Assembly: GCA_025462925.1 (NCBI GenBank)
Contig: JAOAPL010000083.1
Span: 1-36,382 of the forward strand
Origin: Acidobacteriaceae bacterium
GTDB lineage: Bacteria; Acidobacteriota; Terriglobia; Terriglobales; Acidobacteriaceae
Direction of reading: 5' to 3'
Length of the DNA stretch: 36,382 bases
The position numbers and the translations under genes were made by a program. Within the stretch, counting starts at the first letter, position 1; each line of letters opens with the position of its first letter. Positions 34,487-36,382 of the stretch are shown piece by piece. The notes under the pieces were generated by a model. The model made no database searches, was not told the DNA's origin, and saw only the letters and a program-made list of their open reading frames with translations.

Positions 34487-35542
34487 ATGTCATCAAAGAC
34501 CATGCTGGCTGTAGTGAAGCCGGAAGCGAAAAGCGGCGCCGATCTCCGACAGGTGCCTGTCCCCACATACGGCCCCAATGATGTGCTCGTCAAAGTGAAA
34601 GTGGCAGCGGTGTGCGGTACTGACCTGCACATATACGATTGGGACCAGTGGGCGCAGAACCGCATCAAGCCTCCGCTGGTGCCGGGACATGAATTCTGCG
34701 GAAACGTTGCAGCTGTTGGAGAGAACGTTACCTCGGTGAAAGAAGGCGACTTTGTCTCCGCCGAGATGCACGTGGCTTGCGGCAAATGTTTTCAATGCCG
34801 AACGGGCGATGCGCACGTCTGCCAATTCGTGAAGATCATCGGAATTGATTCGGATGGGGCTTTTGCCGAGTATGTGGTGATTCCGGAATCGAACATCTGG
34901 AAGATCGATCCCTCGATTCCTGCTGATTACGCTGCAGTGCTTGACCCTTTGGGCAATGCTGTCCACACGGTGCTTGCGGGGGATATTGTGGGTTGCAGCA
35001 TCGCGATCATCGGATGCGGTCCGATAGGATTATTCGCAATCGCAGTAGCGCGTGCAGTGGGCGCATCGACGGTGTTCGCCATCGAACTGAACGAGCATCG
35101 GCGCAAGTTGGCGAAGGCGATGAAGGCGGATTTCGTTCTTGATCCCACGAAAGACGATGTGAAGAAGATAGTCCAGGAGAACACGAACGGTGGCGGCGTG
35201 GATGTGGTGGCGGAGATGTCGGGAAACGGAAATGCCATCCGCATGGGATTCGATCTGTTGCGATTCGGTGGGCGCGTGTCATTACTGGGAACGCCGACGA
35301 AGCCGGTGGAATTGAACGTGGCTGACGGGATCATCTTTAAAGGCGCAACGGTGCAGGGAATCCACGGACGCCGGATGTACAAGACCTGGTATCAGATGAC
35401 GGAACTGCTCAAGCACGGACGGCTGGAAATTTCGCCGGCGATCACGGACCGCATCGCCATGAAGGATTTTGACAAAGGCATGGAGCGGTTGAAGACCGGT
35501 GAGGCAAGCAAGATTTTGCTGTATCCGAATGGAGTGAAATGA
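34487..35542 (+). CDS. tdh: L-threonine 3-dehydrogenase-like zinc alcohol dehydrogenase
   Basis: AAVCGTDLHIYDWDQWAQ, PLVPGHEFCGNV, AVLDPLGNAVHTVL, GPIGLFAIAVARAVGA. Confidence 0.9.
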   Translation: MSSKTMLAVVKPEAKSGADLRQVPVPTYGPNDVLVKVKVAAVCGTDLHIYDWDQWAQNRIKPPLVPGHEFCGNVAAVGENVTSVKEGDFVSAEMHVACGKCFQCRTGDAHVCQFVKIIGIDSDGAFAEYVVIPESNIWKIDPSIPADYAAVLDPLGNAVHTVLAGDIVGCSIAIIGCGPIGLFAIAVARAVGASTVFAIELNEHRRKLAKAMKADFVLDPTKDDVKKIVQENTNGGGVDVVAEMSGNGNAIRMGFDLLRFGGRVSLLGTPTKPVELNVADGIIFKGATVQGIHGRRMYKTWYQMTELLKHGRLEISPAITDRIAMKDFDKGMERLKTGEASKILLYPNGVK

Positions 35543-36382
35543 AAGCGATGAAGAAAGCCACATTGATATTTCTGGTGATTGCGTTCGCCGCAGCATTGTC
35601 TGCGCAAGTGATGAAAGAAGAGAGCAAAGCTCCCGTTGCCAAGCAAGGTGCCTCACTGCCAGAACTGCAGAAGATGACCTCGCGCTTTGCGCCGATCCAA
35701 TTGCAGGTGGATGTCTCTGGGTTGAGCGATGGCGATCGCAAGGCAATCGCCAAGTTGATTGAGGCTTCGCGACTAGTTGACGACATTCAGTTGGAGCAGC
35801 GTTGGAAAGGCAACGAGGCGCTCTATACGCAGCTGAGCAAAGAGCAGTCCGCATTGGGTAAGGCGCGACTGCATTATTTCTGGATCAACAAAGGGCCGTG
35901 GTCGATCCTGGACGAGAACAAGGCTTTCATTCCCAGCGTGCCGGAGCGCAAACCGCTGGGTGCCAATTTCTATCCTGAGGACGCGACCAAGGAAGAGCTG
36001 GAAGCGTGGATGAAGTCGCTGCCTGAAGATCAGCGAAAAGATGCAGAAAGCTTCTTCACCGTCATCCGTCGAGACACGGCAGGAAAATTCAAAATCGTCC
36101 CCTACAGCACGGAGTACGCGCCGCGATTGGCGAAGATGGCGTCGTCGTTGCGAGAAGCCGCGGCATTGACGTCTAACGAATCGCTAAAGAAATTTCTTAC
36201 GCTACGCGTGGCAGCGTTTACTTCAAACGACTACTTCGATAGCGACGTGGCATGGATGGACTTGGATTCGCCTGTCGATGTCACCATCGGGCCCTACGAG
36301 ACTTACAACGATGAACTGTTTGGCTACAAGGCGGCGTTCGAGGCTTATGTGAATGTTCGCGACGAAAAGGAGTCGCAGAAGC
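35539..36382 (+). CDS. Partial CDS, dipeptidyl-peptidase III / M49-like secreted peptidase (runs off the window)
   Basis: ATGA overlap with the tdh stop; open to the window end; signal peptide MKAMKKATLIFLVIAFAAALSAQ; GPYETYNDELFGYKAAFEAYV resembles M49-type proteins. Absent from the ORF track. Confidence 0.6.
   Translation, partial: MKAMKKATLIFLVIAFAAALSAQVMKEESKAPVAKQGASLPELQKMTSRFAPIQLQVDVSGLSDGDRKAIAKLIEASRLVDDIQLEQRWKGNEALYTQLSKEQSALGKARLHYFWINKGPWSILDENKAFIPSVPERKPLGANFYPEDATKEELEAWMKSLPEDQRKDAESFFTVIRRDTAGKFKIVPYSTEYAPRLAKMASSLREAAALTSNESLKKFLTLRVAAFTSNDYFDSDVAWMDLDSPVDVTIGPYETYNDELFGYKAAFEAYVNVRDEKESQK

Noticed and set aside
1-36382. CRISPR array, prophage, transposase, toxin-antitoxin or known defence system
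   Set aside because: No spaced direct-repeat array and no integrase, transposase, capsid or nuclease-type motifs seen in the translated frames.
1-36382. tRNA or rRNA genes
   Set aside because: No convincing T-arm (GTTCGAATC-type) with a cloverleaf context, and no rRNA-like stretch found by eye in the intergenic regions.

Overview
The window reads as ordinary chromosomal housekeeping and accessory DNA from a GC-rich bacterium. Gene content and repeat style suggest Acidobacteriota, but this is inferred from sequence only. Recognised genes include fabF with two tandem acpP-like genes, a PP-loop ATPase, a DUF374-type acyltransferase, a Nat-like ABC exporter, a PilZ protein beside a GAF-GGDEF diguanylate cyclase, recG, selA, two DUF488 proteins, acpS, a spermidine-synthase-like membrane protein, an orphan MCE/MlaD protein, a SulP transporter, an M13 peptidase, lipA, a c-type cytochrome, a PBP4/DacB-type peptidase, folP, a SixA-like phosphatase, a VWA protein, a MerR regulator, a hydantoinase-B-like protein, a DinB/DUF1572-like protein, a threonine-dehydrogenase-like protein and a truncated M49-like peptidase. 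No phage, CRISPR, transposase, rRNA or tRNA was seen. The best candidates for something undescribed are: (i) an unlisted 16-aa Lys/Ala-only micro-ORF (MATKKKAAKKAAKKKK) with its own Shine-Dalgarno, terminator, candidate promoter and structured leader; (ii) a decayed duplicate of the M13 peptidase 3' end plus terminator flanking a small secreted-protein gene; (iii) five exact 34-residue repeats (102-nt period) in the orphan MCE protein; (iv) palindromic intergenic repeat families. All functional statements are motif-based; no database search was run.
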